Shown: in pieces, positions 45,555 to 57,002 of the stretch | Numbering within the stretch: position 1 is the stretch's first letter | How the letters are laid out: every line of letters starts with the position of its first letter | Assembly: GCA_963210315.1 (NCBI GenBank) | Contig: OY723279.1 | Coordinates: 186,001 to 250,000, forward strand | Direction of reading: 5' to 3' | Source of the DNA: Rhynchopus euleeides | Taxonomy: Eukaryota > Euglenozoa > Diplonemea > Diplonemida > Diplonemidae | DNA length: 64,000 bases | The notes under the pieces: model-generated | What the model saw: only the letters and a program-made list of their open reading frames with translations | What the model was told of the DNA's origin: nothing | Databases searched by the model: none | Program-made: the position numbers and the translations under genes

Positions 45555-45718
45555 TTTCTTTTGTGGCAAACGCATCGTGTGCTCACGGAAGGCGGTTCAG
45601 ATCAAAAAAGGGTTGCAGTGGGAGCGAGTGTTTTGTTCACCTACACTCCACGCCCCAACGTGCAAGGTGACCAGAAGGTTGCACAAACAAAACAAAAGAA
45701 CCCCCGGCAATCCTTTCC
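45555..45718. repeat. single copy of the ~150-bp dispersed repeat
   Basis: GGCAAACGCATCGTGTGCTC to AAAAGAACCCCCGGCAATCC; matches 2908-3075 and 7215-7370. Confidence 0.65.
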
Positions 45719-45958
45719 CTTTTTCTGCACTTCTGGTATTGCGTTTTGGTTAGCATGCTGGCATCGCAGAGCGTCCCCTAGAGTCCACTCCGTGAGAACC
45801 GGACCCCACTATCCTACTCCTGCTCTACGCGTGCACTTTTGAGCGACCCTCACGGAATGCGCATCGTGGGTGGGGGAGGGGGGGGAGGAGGAGGAGAGTG
45901 AGTCAAGCCTGACAGGCGGCACTTTCCTCCCCACACGGGTGTGTCTAAAAGTGTCACT

Positions 45959-46049
45959 GGTAGCCTTCGCTCAGAGGTGCAGAAAAGTGAAGCGCCTCAC
46001 AAAAGGAGGTGGCAAACAGACACAGTTTGGCGCACAGAGCGAAGGCCCC
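45959..46049 (+). mobile_element. 91-bp MITE with clear 5-bp target duplication
   Basis: GGTAGCCTTCGCTC and GAGCGAAGGCCCC inverted ends; TCACT at 45954-45958 and 46050-46054. Best-preserved copy for defining the family. Confidence 0.75.
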
Positions 46050-46054
46050 TCACT

Positions 46055-46496
46055 GCGCTCGTTCTACTTCTGCTACCGTTTCCTTGATGCGATAGCATCC
46101 ATGGACACCACCGCGAGAACACGCCCCGATCGCGAACAACAAAAGGAAAGCTTGGGCTGGCTCCTAATAAAAAATGCTTTGAGAGCTACGGCCATGTGTG
46201 GTGTGGCTGGCAATCCCATATTTCGTACTTCGTTCGGAGCCAAAAACCCCCCCCCCCCCTGTTTTCCGGCTGCATCACGAGAGTTTCACGCTCTGAGTCT
46301 TCTTTAGTAGAAAAAACACGCTGTTCTGCCAAAAAAAACTAATGCAACCGGTTGAATCACAAGAGAGAAGGGGAGCAACGACGGTTGGTGTTTTTCGAAT
46401 GCAGAACAACCCCATAGCATGCCTGGGCGTGTGAAGTGTTCGCAAGGACCCGCACGGGTGAAAAGTTTCCTGCGTGATTCCTGGCTACGCCGAACC
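46055..46496. other. no gene seen
   Basis: Short open frames only. No repeat recognised except a C-run at 46249-46259. Confidence 0.4.
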
Positions 46497-47285
46497 CAGT
46501 GATCCCGCTAATAAAAAAACCGGTCATATATGACCAAAAAAAAGGGGTCCGAAAAACGTGCCGGTCATATATGACCGGAGGGGGGGTCGGTCATATATGA
46601 CCGGTCATATCTGACTGGTGGGTCCTGGGCAGGTGGGCCAGTCAGGTTTGTGGTGGGGGCGAAGCCCCCACTACAAACCTGACTGGCCACTGAAACAATA
46701 CAGAGCAATTGTGATACTTCAGGTGTCCTCGCGTAGCAGCTGCAGGAAATGTCGGAGATTACTGGACATCCACTGCAGCTGGCACCAGGCCTGGCATGCT
46801 AACAACCCATGTCGGAGGAACATCCCTCTTGTGGGAAGAGCTGCGACTTCAAAATGCAGGTGAACCCACTAAGCGAATCTCAAAAAGAGGCGGGCAATGA
46901 TGGGATGTGCAAGGAACAAATGTTCACTACCGTGGCCTCCGGCGGCTAGGGGGCTCCGCCCCCCAGACCCCCTCTTGTGGAATCTAGATTCGAAAGCCGC
47001 CCAGGAAGATGGAAGCAGCCTATCTCGCTCAAAATCTGTCGCCCTGCAGAACGAATGCTCACTACCGTGGCCTCCGGCGGCTGGGGGGCTCCGCCCCCCA
47101 GACCCCCCCTGTCGCGTGTGCCTGTCTCGCAAGTCTTTCTTGCGGTACTGGCCATCTCCCGCGTAGTCTCGGGCGCGCGAAGCGCGCCCGAGAAAAATAT
47201 TCACTGAACGGGAAGGGGGGGGGAAAAAAATCCAAAAATCCCAAAAACAAAAATGACCGGCCCATCGGCCTTAGGGGGAACACTG
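46497..47285. mobile_element. non-autonomous hAT-like element K
   Basis: Ends CAGTGATCCCGCTAA and, reversed, CAGTGTTCCCCCTAA; GCCGAACC on both sides (46489-46496, 47286-47293) is an 8-bp duplication. Left array of CCGGTCATATATGACCGG units (46517-46625), with one half-unit on the right (ATGACCGGCC, about 47253-47262). The core has two GGCGGCTGGGGGGCTCC blocks (46914-46975, 47046-47108) and the CGCGCGAAGCGCGC hairpin with A-tail (47168-47199), as in J and L. No transposase. Confidence 0.78.
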
Positions 47286-47537
47286 GCCGAACCTACAAAA
47301 AAATATGTGCGGGGCAAAGTGGCACACTTGAACACACCTTTGCGTTTTTTTCCCCGCAGCAGTGCACGGCGCTGGCAACAAGTTTAGTTCGGGGGGGGAG
47401 GTGGGCCGGGGGGGGAGGGGGCTCAACGAGCCCTGGATAACGCAACCAACAAAAAAATGACATGGGCAAGAGAAACGATACCGCAGCAGGTGGAGAGGGG
47501 GGTGATACGTGAGTTCAAAGACAAATGCTGTTCTCTA
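47286..47537. other. no gene seen
   Basis: Short spacer with G-runs between K and D2. Confidence 0.4.
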
Positions 47538-47771
47538 CACGGTGGACTCCAGCGGGGGTAGGGTAACCCTTTTCGGGAGTCTCAACTAGGGGGAGTCCAA
47601 CTCCCGCTAGCGGGAGTCTGACTCCCCCTAGCGGGAGTCTTTTCACCTATTTTCACTCATTTTTCCCATGATACCTATGCAATGTGGCACTCGTCACTGA
47701 AGTACAGCCACACACACACACACCAAACGGACGTTTCCACCCATCCCAGCTCGCAGACCTGATTCACAAAA

Positions 47772-48773
47772 ATGGGGAAGACGACAACGAAGCCGGCAGT
47801 GAAGGTGGCAGCGAAGCCGGCGGCGAAGTCGAGTAAGAAGAAGAAGAGCGCAGAGAGTCCCGAGGCTGCGGAGGCGACGAACATTGTGGCTGATTTTTGC
47901 ACGGCCTTCCTCGTTAAAAAAGGGGGAAGTGTGCTGACACTGGGATCCATTAGAAGGCTCCTAGCAACGGTGTTGACCGGCAAGGAGATCAACAAGCACA
48001 GCCCCCAGGTGGCCAACGCCATCACCGCCGTATTCCCTGACATGGACAAGCTCGCTGTGAGGGAGGTCGAGATGATGCAGAAGGACGGCACCCTCCCCGC
48101 CACCTACAGGGTTGAGGTGAAGCGCGGGAAGGTGCAAGACACCAAGTTGGTGGGTGTCACCCTCAAGCCAAAGATGCCCTTGGCTTGGGCGGAGGAGGGC
48201 CACAAGAAGAATCCGCTGTACCAGCGGGTCCTTGCTGCGCTTGCCCCGGCCTACAAGGAGGTCGAGATGAACAACGTGTACACTGCCGTGCAGCAGGAGG
48301 AGGATACTACGACGAAGAATGTGATGCAGCACTTCCCGGTGGTCACCCCGTTGCCTGGGGCAGCCAACGTGCATGTGGTGATGCTCGAGGGGCTGTTGAC
48401 CCGGGTTGAGTTTTCAGTGACAGGCCTGCAGGTGTCGCTGACGTGTCTTCGCGTGGTCCACGAGGGTTCGACAATCCCCAGCGGCACATACACCGCCACC
48501 TATTTCCTCCCCAGGAGCCCTGCCGATGGCGAGCCCATCACCTGCGAGCAGGTGGAGGGGCAGTTGGCCCTGTGGAAGGTCACCGTTCCTTTGGAACAGC
48601 CCCGCGCCACGGTGACCGGCTCAGGCCAGGCCAACACCTCCACCGTGGGGAGGTACAAGGACCTGCTGGGGATCGACCTCGCACAGCCTGAGGTCCCCGA
48701 CACAGAGGAAGAAGCCCCTCCGAGCATCCCGCAGGCCATCACAGTGGAGGAGGACGACATGGACACCCTCTGA
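47772..48773 (+). CDS. orphan basic/acidic protein of transposon D, copy 2
   Basis: Identical protein to 12419-13420; see there for domains. Offset 35,353 bp. Conservation of this gene in both copies argues that it is needed for mobility rather than a passenger in decay. Confidence 0.82.
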   Translation: MGKTTTKPAVKVAAKPAAKSSKKKKSAESPEAAEATNIVADFCTAFLVKKGGSVLTLGSIRRLLATVLTGKEINKHSPQVANAITAVFPDMDKLAVREVEMMQKDGTLPATYRVEVKRGKVQDTKLVGVTLKPKMPLAWAEEGHKKNPLYQRVLAALAPAYKEVEMNNVYTAVQQEEDTTTKNVMQHFPVVTPLPGAANVHVVMLEGLLTRVEFSVTGLQVSLTCLRVVHEGSTIPSGTYTATYFLPRSPADGEPITCEQVEGQLALWKVTVPLEQPRATVTGSGQANTSTVGRYKDLLGIDLAQPEVPDTEEEAPPSIPQAITVEEDDMDTL

Positions 48774-48976
48774 GGGAAGCTGGCTGTGCATCAGCCTGCG
48801 GAAGTTGAATGATCAGACTGTCATGGAAGCCACAAACCCCACACTCCAAAACATCGACAGTTTTTTCGCTTGGCTACATCTGACGTGGTGTGTGTGTTGC
48901 AACCTTATTCGGCTCCACTCACACTCGCTCTCACAGGTGTCACAGGGGGTATTTTCAAGACCCATGCCATCGAACC

Positions 48977-50737
48977 ATGTCGAATGCAAATGAAGCGAAG
49001 AGTGTCGGGGAGACTCTTGCTGCCAACCGGCATGCCCTTCGGATGTCTCAACGGACACTCGCCAAGGTCAACCAGCTTCATAAGGAGCGTGTTGGTGAGA
49101 ACCTGGGTGTGTCACGAAAGCGACTCCGCGAAATGGAGAAGCCTGCCTGCGAACGTGTTGAATGGCGCCTTTCCCGTGGTTTGCTCGGGGCATTTGAGTT
49201 CCTCGAAGAAGAGGCGGGAGAATCATCGACAATGCAGTGTAGCGTGCCACTTCTCGGCGTCATGTACACGGACGGATACACGCCACGTAATTCATTACGT
49301 TCCGATAACGCACGTGTCCGTCTGTCTCTCGGGGTCATCAATCCCGAAAACACGATGACTGCGCCGGGTATTACTTTCTCAGACCTTCCGAAAGGTGATC
49401 ACAAGCTGTTCCAAAATCACGCGTTGCTGCAACAGATCATGAGGCTGCACAAAGCGAAAATCTTCCGAGGGGTGCATGTCGCGAGTGTGTCCATAGCAAG
49501 AATAACCGCCGACCATGCTGAGCAGTGGGCAACAATGAGGCGATGCGGGGGGCGAGGGCACCGATGCTCACTGTGCGACATCCCAGAAGAACGCTGGTAT
49601 CAACAGGTGCATCGATACCCGCACCTGACTCTCTCTGAGATGAAAGAGGCTGGCTACCCCTCCCTCTTGGCAGGTGTGCTTCCCAATGCCCGCTACGTCA
49701 CCCCAGCACTCCATGACTGCAAGGGGCTCGCCATGCGGCTGATCAGGGTACTGGATGAGACAACAAAAAAAATATTCGACAAGACCTGTACAAACCTTGC
49801 ACTGAATGTGTCGCAGAATGGGACAGGTGCTCAGTTCCGGAAGGTCGTGCTTGCCATGTCACAGGACACCACCTACAAGGGCTTGTTCCGCTACCTCTTT
49901 GTCTCCCTTGCAGACCTCATGCATTTCCGGTATGCAGACATCCCCTGGCGCTTCTGGGGATGCAAGGATGAGTCAGCCCGGATTCCCTTCTTGCGTGCTC
50001 GGATCTCAGGGCATATATTTCACTGGTTGATGGAGCATGCCGAAAAGGGATCAACGCGCAATGCCTACGTACACAGTCTCCATCATTGGTGGGCTCCAGA
50101 AGATGCAGTGCCTCTGCAGAACAACGACGAATTTGAAGAAGCAGAGAACGGACATCGCAAGAAAGATGCCGTTACAATCGCCAGCTCCGCAACTTACGAG
50201 AGAGATCTTGCAATGGCAGAAGAGAAGCGGCGCGAATCGGGCATGCCTTGGAAGGTTGCGCACCTGTCGCAGGACGGGATCCTCGGGTATAGAGAAGTCA
50301 TTCTGTGTCCGTGTCTGCACACCCGACACGCTCATAGATTGGCTGTGTATGTTCTTTGCACACAGTTGACACAGCTGCAGAAGGGGTTTGTGCACTGCAA
50401 CACACAGGACTTCGTTGAACCCAGCAGCGCGCCCTACTTCCTGTTCCGGTTCCCCGAAGGACACCGCAAATTATCGCTCTGCTTGTGCAAAATGCCAATC
50501 CCGCTGGGGGCGACTTTCACACCATTCGTGTCATCCGAGGCGACTTTGAGCACGCTTGACCAACGCGCACAGCAGGAGGGGGATGACAGTTCTGACGAAG
50601 AAGATGAGGAAAGCCTGCAGGATGGTTTGTCTTGCCCAAGGTGTAACACAACTACGACAGGCGACGGCCGCACTTTGACACCTCAAATTCTAACCGCTCA
50701 CCTCCGCAGGTGCAGCCGCTACCAGGAGGATAGGTAG
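48977..50737 (+). CDS. probable DDE transposase of transposon D, copy 2
   Basis: Identical protein to 13624-15384, same ATG context, with TDG, TADH, CSLC, ALHDCKG and the C-terminal C2HC finger all present. Two intact copies mean the family could still be active. Confidence 0.72.
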   Translation: MSNANEAKSVGETLAANRHALRMSQRTLAKVNQLHKERVGENLGVSRKRLREMEKPACERVEWRLSRGLLGAFEFLEEEAGESSTMQCSVPLLGVMYTDGYTPRNSLRSDNARVRLSLGVINPENTMTAPGITFSDLPKGDHKLFQNHALLQQIMRLHKAKIFRGVHVASVSIARITADHAEQWATMRRCGGRGHRCSLCDIPEERWYQQVHRYPHLTLSEMKEAGYPSLLAGVLPNARYVTPALHDCKGLAMRLIRVLDETTKKIFDKTCTNLALNVSQNGTGAQFRKVVLAMSQDTTYKGLFRYLFVSLADLMHFRYADIPWRFWGCKDESARIPFLRARISGHIFHWLMEHAEKGSTRNAYVHSLHHWWAPEDAVPLQNNDEFEEAENGHRKKDAVTIASSATYERDLAMAEEKRRESGMPWKVAHLSQDGILGYREVILCPCLHTRHAHRLAVYVLCTQLTQLQKGFVHCNTQDFVEPSSAPYFLFRFPEGHRKLSLCLCKMPIPLGATFTPFVSSEATLSTLDQRAQQEGDDSSDEEDEESLQDGLSCPRCNTTTTGDGRTLTPQILTAHLRRCSRYQEDR

Positions 50738-51005
50738 GTAGTCCAGAGTCCGGGGAAACTGACAGAAGCAAAACAAGCCCCTCCCCATCCCTCTTCCACC
50801 TTCCCCCCGCATGATTTTACCCCCCACGCCAGTAGACTGTAACTATATCATGGGAAAAATGGATGAAAATAGGTGAAAAGACTCCCGCTAGGGGGAGTCA
50901 GACTCCCCCTAGCGGGAGTATAGACTCCCGCTAGCGGGAGTCTTTGACACCCTCTCAGACTCCCGCTCCCAGACTCCCGCTAGGGCCGCTGGAGTCCACC
51001 GTGTA

Positions 51006-51973
51006 CCGATGCTCAAAAGGGGAGGGAGGGTTCGGAAGGCCGCTCGCTCTGTGTGCCTCGTTGTGTGTCAAAAGCTGCGCCACGTTTTGGGGACCAGCTT
51101 TTTGCGAGGCAACACACACACTACACTCTCTGGGTGGGCTAGGACCCGTGCAGGGTTAACCCACCTAAAAAGTGATCAACACACCCACACATACATCCAC
51201 ATTCTCTCTCAACGCACTGTTGTGTCGCTTCCCGCTGGGGGGCCCTCGCTACCACATGTGGCTGTGAGACGGAGTGAGCGACAGCCCGACCTCCCCTCAC
51301 TGACTGACGAGCTGTGACTCTGTCGCGAGAACCCCCCCCCCCTTTGTGCTCAATTTGGTCTTCCCGCTGAGCTCCGGAAGTAACGAGCCCCTTAGCGACG
51401 CCCCATTAATACAACATACGATGCAGAGAGATGGTTTTCATCGAGCACACAGTTTGTGAGGGGGGGGGGGGGGGGTAGGGGGGCACTGCTGAGAATATGT
51501 CCATCTCAATGACCCGGCGCCCCCCCCCCCCCAAAAAAAATACACCTTATCCTCCGCAGTGTGGGGGCGGAGGGGTGAGAGTGGGAGGGAGGGAGGGAGG
51601 GAAGGGGGGGGGTGCGAGGGCTGAGACAGGGGCGGCAGGGTGATGCTAATGCCAAAGCTTCAAATTTGTGTGGCCTTCCCCTAACTCTCTCCCCCCCTCC
51701 CCCGATATTCAACGCTTGAATCGGGAGGGGGGGGGGTTTTTTTTGATCGTCGAGAGTGAATGGAAAAGGAAGCCTCCCTTGAATCGGGAGGGGGATATGA
51801 TCGGAGGAAGGAAATCCAAGGGAGGTACTGGCTGTGCCCCTGACGCCCCCCATATTGGGTAGGTGTGCGTCGTGAAACACGGGGATTTTTCAGGGGGACA
51901 CGCCAGAGCCACTGCCGAAACACATTGTATATGGTTTGGTGGATACATGATTGTTCGAGAGAAATGAAGGGCG
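51006..51973. other. no gene seen
   Basis: Holds a relative of the 34519 repeat (51138-51175), a partial MITE end (CCCTCGCTACCA at about 51244), long G and C runs (51460-51482, 51522-51532) and the GATCGTCGAGAGTGAATGG motif (about 51744-51762). Confidence 0.4.
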
Positions 51974-52040
51974 AAAACCAGACAAATGAATCGCCCAACT
52001 GAATCGTGCTAGCTAAACTCCGGAAAGAAGTGTCTTTTTT

Positions 52041-52180
52041 CGTTGAACGCAGCCAAATATAAGGCCTAACCTGTTTTGGCGCACGGGTGTGATGACAAAA
52101 GGGAAAAGTGCTAGCACGAACATGATGTTGGTCTTCTGGTTATGTCTGGTTTCTTAGAACACTTAACGTGTATGCAAAAA
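52041..52180 (-). repeat. split repeat A, internal copy
   Basis: From CGTTGAACGCAGCCAAATAT to the A-run; identical by eye to 56545-56684. Confidence 0.88.
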
Positions 52181-54978
52181 CCAGACAAATGAATCGCCCA
52201 ACTGAATCGTGCTAGCTAAACTCCGGAAAGAAGTGTCTTTTTTCGTTGAACGCAGCCCAACCCACAGGGACCGCGTAGCGGAAAGAAAGACAAGGAATTG
52301 AAAGGGTACACCACACTTGAAATGTTTAACGCGATATGGCTGCAACCGCCGCGTATCTCGCAGGGAGGGGCGCCAGGGGGACAGGGCACGGCGATGCCAC
52401 AGTGCCTCGGGTAAACTCGTCTGCTCTCTGTGCATGCGTAGGCACCCACTGAGCGGAAACGGAGATGCCCGCACCGTCCGCGGTGTCAAACAAGGCACAC
52501 AACAAGTCATTCGCGAGGTAATTCTTGCTGTGGCCCTTGTTGATAGCTGCCACCGCTGCCGTGTTGTCCACCTGCAACCCCAACGCACAGCCCGGCCGCG
52601 TAGCGGCTGCGAGGCGTGTCGCCTGGAGCGCTGCGAAGCTCTTTGACATATATATGGTGGGCGAGGGGTTCATCAAAACAGCCCTGGACAATCGGCTCGG
52701 GGTCTAACTCCAGAAGGGCTGCCCATTCTGTGTCGGAAGCGTCAGACCACGCCGTGACCGAGGGCCCCGAAGCCCCTGCCTCAACCCACACATTCTGGCC
52801 CAGATCGGCCGAAATCAGAGAAAGATCAGCGAGAACAGAGGGGGGGATGTCGAGAGGGCGGTCCCACTGCTCCGGTTCCGCAACCAGCTTGGCCGCGGAT
52901 CTCCTGAGGAAGGCGAGGGAGGCGCGGAAGTAGCAGAGACGCCTCTGGGTCGAGAACAGAAACCAAATCATACCGCCGAAAACCTTGTAGAACTCCCGGG
53001 AAGTAGCCCTGTTCTCGCGAACCGCCGCCACGGCCGCCGAGGCAAGGAATTTCGACACCCAATCGGGGTCCGACCTGAAGCGCTTAGGCGACGACTCCAG
53101 ATCAAATTCCAACCCCAAGGCGATGAACCGCGACTGCGGTGTGCCGAACTCCGCACCCTCGTTGAGCTCGGCGCCCACCGACTCGGCCTTGCCGAGGAAT
53201 CGGGCGTATCTCTCGGCTGCATCCTCCCGGCTATCTCCAACCACAAACCAGTTGTCCACCCAAGACAGCCCATCCTCCAGGGGGAGAAGCACGCGTGAGG
53301 CCCTCTGCGCGATGCACGGCGCCCAGCTCCAGCCCATGCACATCACCCGCAGCGAGGTGCGCCGAAACGGGCCCCGCTCCCCAGCCAGATTCACCCCGAA
53401 GAAGTCGCGGACCCCGTCCCCCAGGGGGAACTGGTAGAACCAGCTCTTCCCGTCAGCCTGCACCACGAATTCGGCCGCCAGGAACCTCCGGACCACCTCG
53501 TGGATCGACGGGAGGAGCATCGGTGGCGGGTCCCGCATCAGCCGGTTCAGCTTTCGCCCGTCGCATACCAAACGCAGCAGCCCGCTCTTTTTCTCCACGG
53601 TGAACGCCGGGAGGACCACCTTCGGCGCGTCTGCCAACCCCAGCACCCCCCACTCCGAGAGGTTATCCCAGTGCCGCAGCATGTGCCTCGAGGTCCCGCG
53701 CGAAAGAGGCCTGTCGCCCAGATCCACGCCCGGTCGCATGGCCCGCAGGAAAGCGCCCCGGTCCCGAATCACGTCGATAACCCCTGACAGGATCCCCTCG
53801 GAATCCAAAGCCTCTAAGGCGTCGAGGTTCAGACGTGACGTCGATATGGGGGCCAGCTCCCCCGTGGGGCCACCCCGCGCCGAGGGCGGGCCAAGATGCC
53901 GCCCCTCCACCGTCACCCGCGCTTCCCTCGCGTACGTCGCGTTGACGTCCGGCGAGTAGGAGTCGTCGCCGACCCTCCGAGGAAGAGGAGGAGGAGGGGG
54001 CGGCCGTGGCGGCGGTGGAGGCGGAGGCGGAGGTGGAGGCGGTAGCGTGGGAGGCGGCCTGGGCCGAGGGGTCGCCGGCGGGGAAGGCGTGCCTGGGGGC
54101 TCGTACGCCACGCACGCCGTCCTCAGGAGCTTCCCAGGGAAGGCAGGGCAAAGAGCGACCCCCGGGATAGCCCCCGGTCGAGCACCATTGATGTGGAGGC
54201 CGTCTGCCTCGCCAGCTTCAGCTTCCCCGCCGGGAGGTACCTGGCCAGGGCGTCCAGGGAGCTGTGGCGGGACAGCTGCCGAAGCGACTCCAGGCACAGC
54301 CCCTCTTGCAGGAGCTCCGCCAGAGCCCCCCGACGGAGGGAATGACCACTCAGCTCCGGGTCCTCCTTCTTCAGCGCCGCCACGATGCGCCGGTAGGTCG
54401 TGTCGACCACCAGCGCGCCCGCCGCCCGCCCCGAGATCGCCTCCCGCAGCACCTCCGTCCAGCACTCCGAGAGGAACAGGCCCGTCGTGACGCCCAGGCG
54501 GAACGGGTCGCTCTTCGTCTCCGCCCAGTTCACGGCGACAAACTCGCTCTGGAAAGCGATGTCCCCGCACTTCAGGCGCACCACGTCCGACACCCGCGCC
54601 GCCCCGCACCACCCCAGCACAATCGCGAGCTTCGTGTCGCGGTCGACGTCCTCCCGGCCCACCACTGCGGCCACCTGGGCGGATGCTGCTGGCTTCGCTT
54701 GGTGCTGCGGTCGGAGGGCCCCCAAGCGCTTCAGACCTCGCTTGAAGTCTTGGAGCAGCTGGGAGTCCACCACAACCCCCATGCGGCTCATCGCGGCGAC
54801 CGCCCTCGATACGTACTGTAGGGCGGAGGAGGGCCGGAGTGGGGAGTCCGCTTCGGACATGAGCCTCTGCACCCAGTAAATGATGCAAAGATCCCACGGC
54901 AAGAGCACACCCGTGGTCTGCTCCCACTCGTGCCGGAACTGGAGGAGTCGCCGGTGGGGCCCCTCGAGCCCCCTCCAC
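52163..54978 (-). other. reverse transcriptase / RNase H region of the YR element (fossil treatment)
   Basis: Contains a reverse transcriptase related to the Gypsy/DIRS group (motif around WVDN) and RNase H regions. Part of the 51974-56684 element; overlaps the recombinase gene at its 5' end. Confidence 0.8.
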
Positions 54979-55631
54979 GTCGACGGTGCCAACGCCTCCC
55001 CCAGCGTCTTCACCGCGCGCTTGGCGATCCGCTGTGCCTCTCTGGCGGTCAGCGGGTCCTCCTGTGCCCGTCTCCTTCCCACCCGCGCCGTGGAGAGCAC
55101 CCCTATGCTCTCCAGCATCGCCGTGAGGGGCGAGCTCACTGCCTGTGGCCCCCCCTCCTGCTCCGCTGGCTGGTGGGGTGGCCCTGCTGCGGCTGTGGCT
55201 GCGAGCTGCGTTGCTGTTGTTGTTGATGTTGATGCTGATGCTGTGGGTGGTGGACCTGGGGGGAGCGTGGCTGGCGGGCCCGTGCCTTCTCCTTTGCCGC
55301 CCGGAGGTACGGAGGAATCTCCGGCTTCCCGAAGAATTCCTCCTCCATCGCGGAGGCCGCCTCCCATCCGCCCCCCAACACGCCCTCGTTGAGGGCTTCC
55401 AGCCTGCAGAACTGGTTCTGCATCAGCCGGACCAGGAGGTCGTCGTAGTCCTCCGGCTCCTGCAGTGACGGCAGGCTCGTCATGATGAGGTTGATATCCC
55501 TCATCCGGGCCTGCGCCTCGTGGGCCTGCGGGCGCAGGGCACCCCCCGCCCGGGCCCCCAGCAGGGCGTCGTAGCGGCGCAGCTGGTGCAGGTGCACCAG
55601 CCCCAGCGTGGCCTCGTCCGCGTGCCACCAC
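54123..55631 (-). other. tyrosine recombinase gene of the YR element (fossil treatment)
   Basis: Shows the conserved R...HxxR...H...Y pattern (around GAARVSD, GHSLRRG and RHSSLDALARY). It lies between the gag-like gene and reverse transcriptase, whereas in DIRS1 the recombinase comes last. Confidence 0.84.
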
Positions 55632-56560
55632 TCGTCCACGTCCAGGGGGTTGAGAGCCCCGGCGCCCCTGCGGCTGTCGCTGCTGCCGGCTACGCTGCCG
55701 GCCCCGTCCCGCTGCTCCGGCTTTCCGGCCCTCGGTGCTCCGGCGCCGGCTCCGGAGCCCGTCCCGTTTCCCCGCAGGCGGGCCAGCTCCGCCTGGAGGT
55801 CCGCCACCTCCCGCATCCGCCGCACCTCCTCCCGGAGGGAAGCCACCTCGTCCTGGGGGGCTGCAGCCCGGCTCGCACCTGCCTCAGCCCTTACCCTCGC
55901 GTGCTCCGCGAGGGCCGTCTCCCGCTGGGCCTTGGCCCGCTCCTCCATCACCAACGCGGCGTTCCGCGTCTTCTCCCTCTCGAGGGCCAGCTCCGCCTCG
56001 AGGCGGGCTCTCACCTCCGCGTGCCTGGCGGACTCCTCGGCGACCATGGCCCGCGCCTGCGCCTCCGTGACGGCGTTTGAGGCCGCCGCCTCCACCGACG
56101 CCACCTTCGCGTCCGACTCCGCCCCCGTCACCCGCTGTGCCGCAGCGGATTCCACCTTCGCCGCATGCGCCGCTGCATTCGCGGATGCGATGTGCATCCC
56201 CGCCGGGAGGCGGCCCTCGTAGCCGCCCCCGCCTCCACCCCCGCCGCGTGCACCCTCGCGTGCGCCTCCACCTGCGTGGCCCGGATGTCGGCCCCCGCGA
56301 CCTCGCGAGTGGCCACCTCGCGGGCGTTGGCGGTGGTCACTGCCGCCAGCGCCTGCCCCATCGCCATCCCGAAGTCGCCCGCCGGGAGGGGGGCGGACAA
56401 GGCATCCGGGTTGCCCGCGCCGCGCCCCACTCCGGACAGCACCAGCTCCGAGTTCTGCACGCCAGGCATCGGATATGTCGGGGGTTGAAGGGTGGAGTAA
56501 AGAGAAGGGAGTAGGTGGGAGTGTTGAACCACGAAAATATTTTTCGTTGAACGCAGCCAA
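55136..56560 (-). other. gag-like gene of the YR element (fossil treatment)
   Basis: Ala/Glu/Arg-rich coiled coil followed by a compact domain and a His/Gln-rich end. Called gag-like from position only. Confidence 0.6.
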
Positions 56561-56684
56561 ATATAAGGCCTAACCTGTTTTGGCGCACGGGTGTGATGAC
56601 AAAAGGGAAAAGTGCTAGCACGAACATGATGTTGGTCTTCTGGTTATGTCTGGTTTCTTAGAACACTTAACGTGTATGCAAAAA
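56545..56684 (-). repeat. split repeat A, 5' terminal copy
   Basis: Same sequence as 52041-52180; marks the 5' end of the YR element. Confidence 0.88.
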
Positions 56685-56726
56685 AAAAATACTCACGCCT
56701 TTCCGCTTTAATGTAGACACCTCTGT

Positions 56727-56915
56727 CCAGCAACTGTGGGAGAACAGGTTCGGACTACTTTTCGTTGAGCGCGCACTCAATGAGCGCACACTTGCTGTCT
56801 CAAGGCTGTGTTGAGTCCCTGAGAAGTGGCATGAAGGTGCTAATCCTAAAGCTTCAGTCGTACGACACCCTTCGTTACTTTGCGACTTCGCTACGCTTTG
56901 TCGCTCGTAACTAGA
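56727..56915. repeat. ~185-bp dispersed repeat, copy 2
   Basis: Same landmarks as 31507-31690, ending CTTCGCTACGCTTTGTCGCTCG. Confidence 0.65.
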
Positions 56916-57002
56916 TAAATATACCGTCACTCAAGTAATGTTGGTGTGGGGTGTTGGAGGGTCTGTTCCAAAACAGGAAATCACAAAAAAAACAAAAAAT
57001 TC

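Larger units (their letters stand above)
47538..51003. mobile_element. autonomous-looking DNA transposon D, copy 2
   Basis: Same termini as copy 1, with TA on both sides (47536-47537, 51004-51005). It is 22 bp shorter than copy 1, exactly one palindrome unit of the left array; I see no other difference. Both genes are intact, so transposition was recent. Confidence 0.9.
51974..56684 (-). mobile_element. tyrosine-recombinase retrotransposon (DIRS/PAT-like) with split direct repeats
   Basis: Read on the minus strand the layout is A - genes - B A B. Repeat A is at 56545-56684 and 52041-52180; repeat B at 52177-52257 and 51974-52054. This split-direct-repeat plan is known from PAT/Ngaro-type elements. 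Parts: a gag-like coiled-coil gene, a tyrosine recombinase, and reverse transcriptase with RNase H. The A copies look identical, so insertion is recent. The element is structurally near whole, with about one break. Confidence 0.84.
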
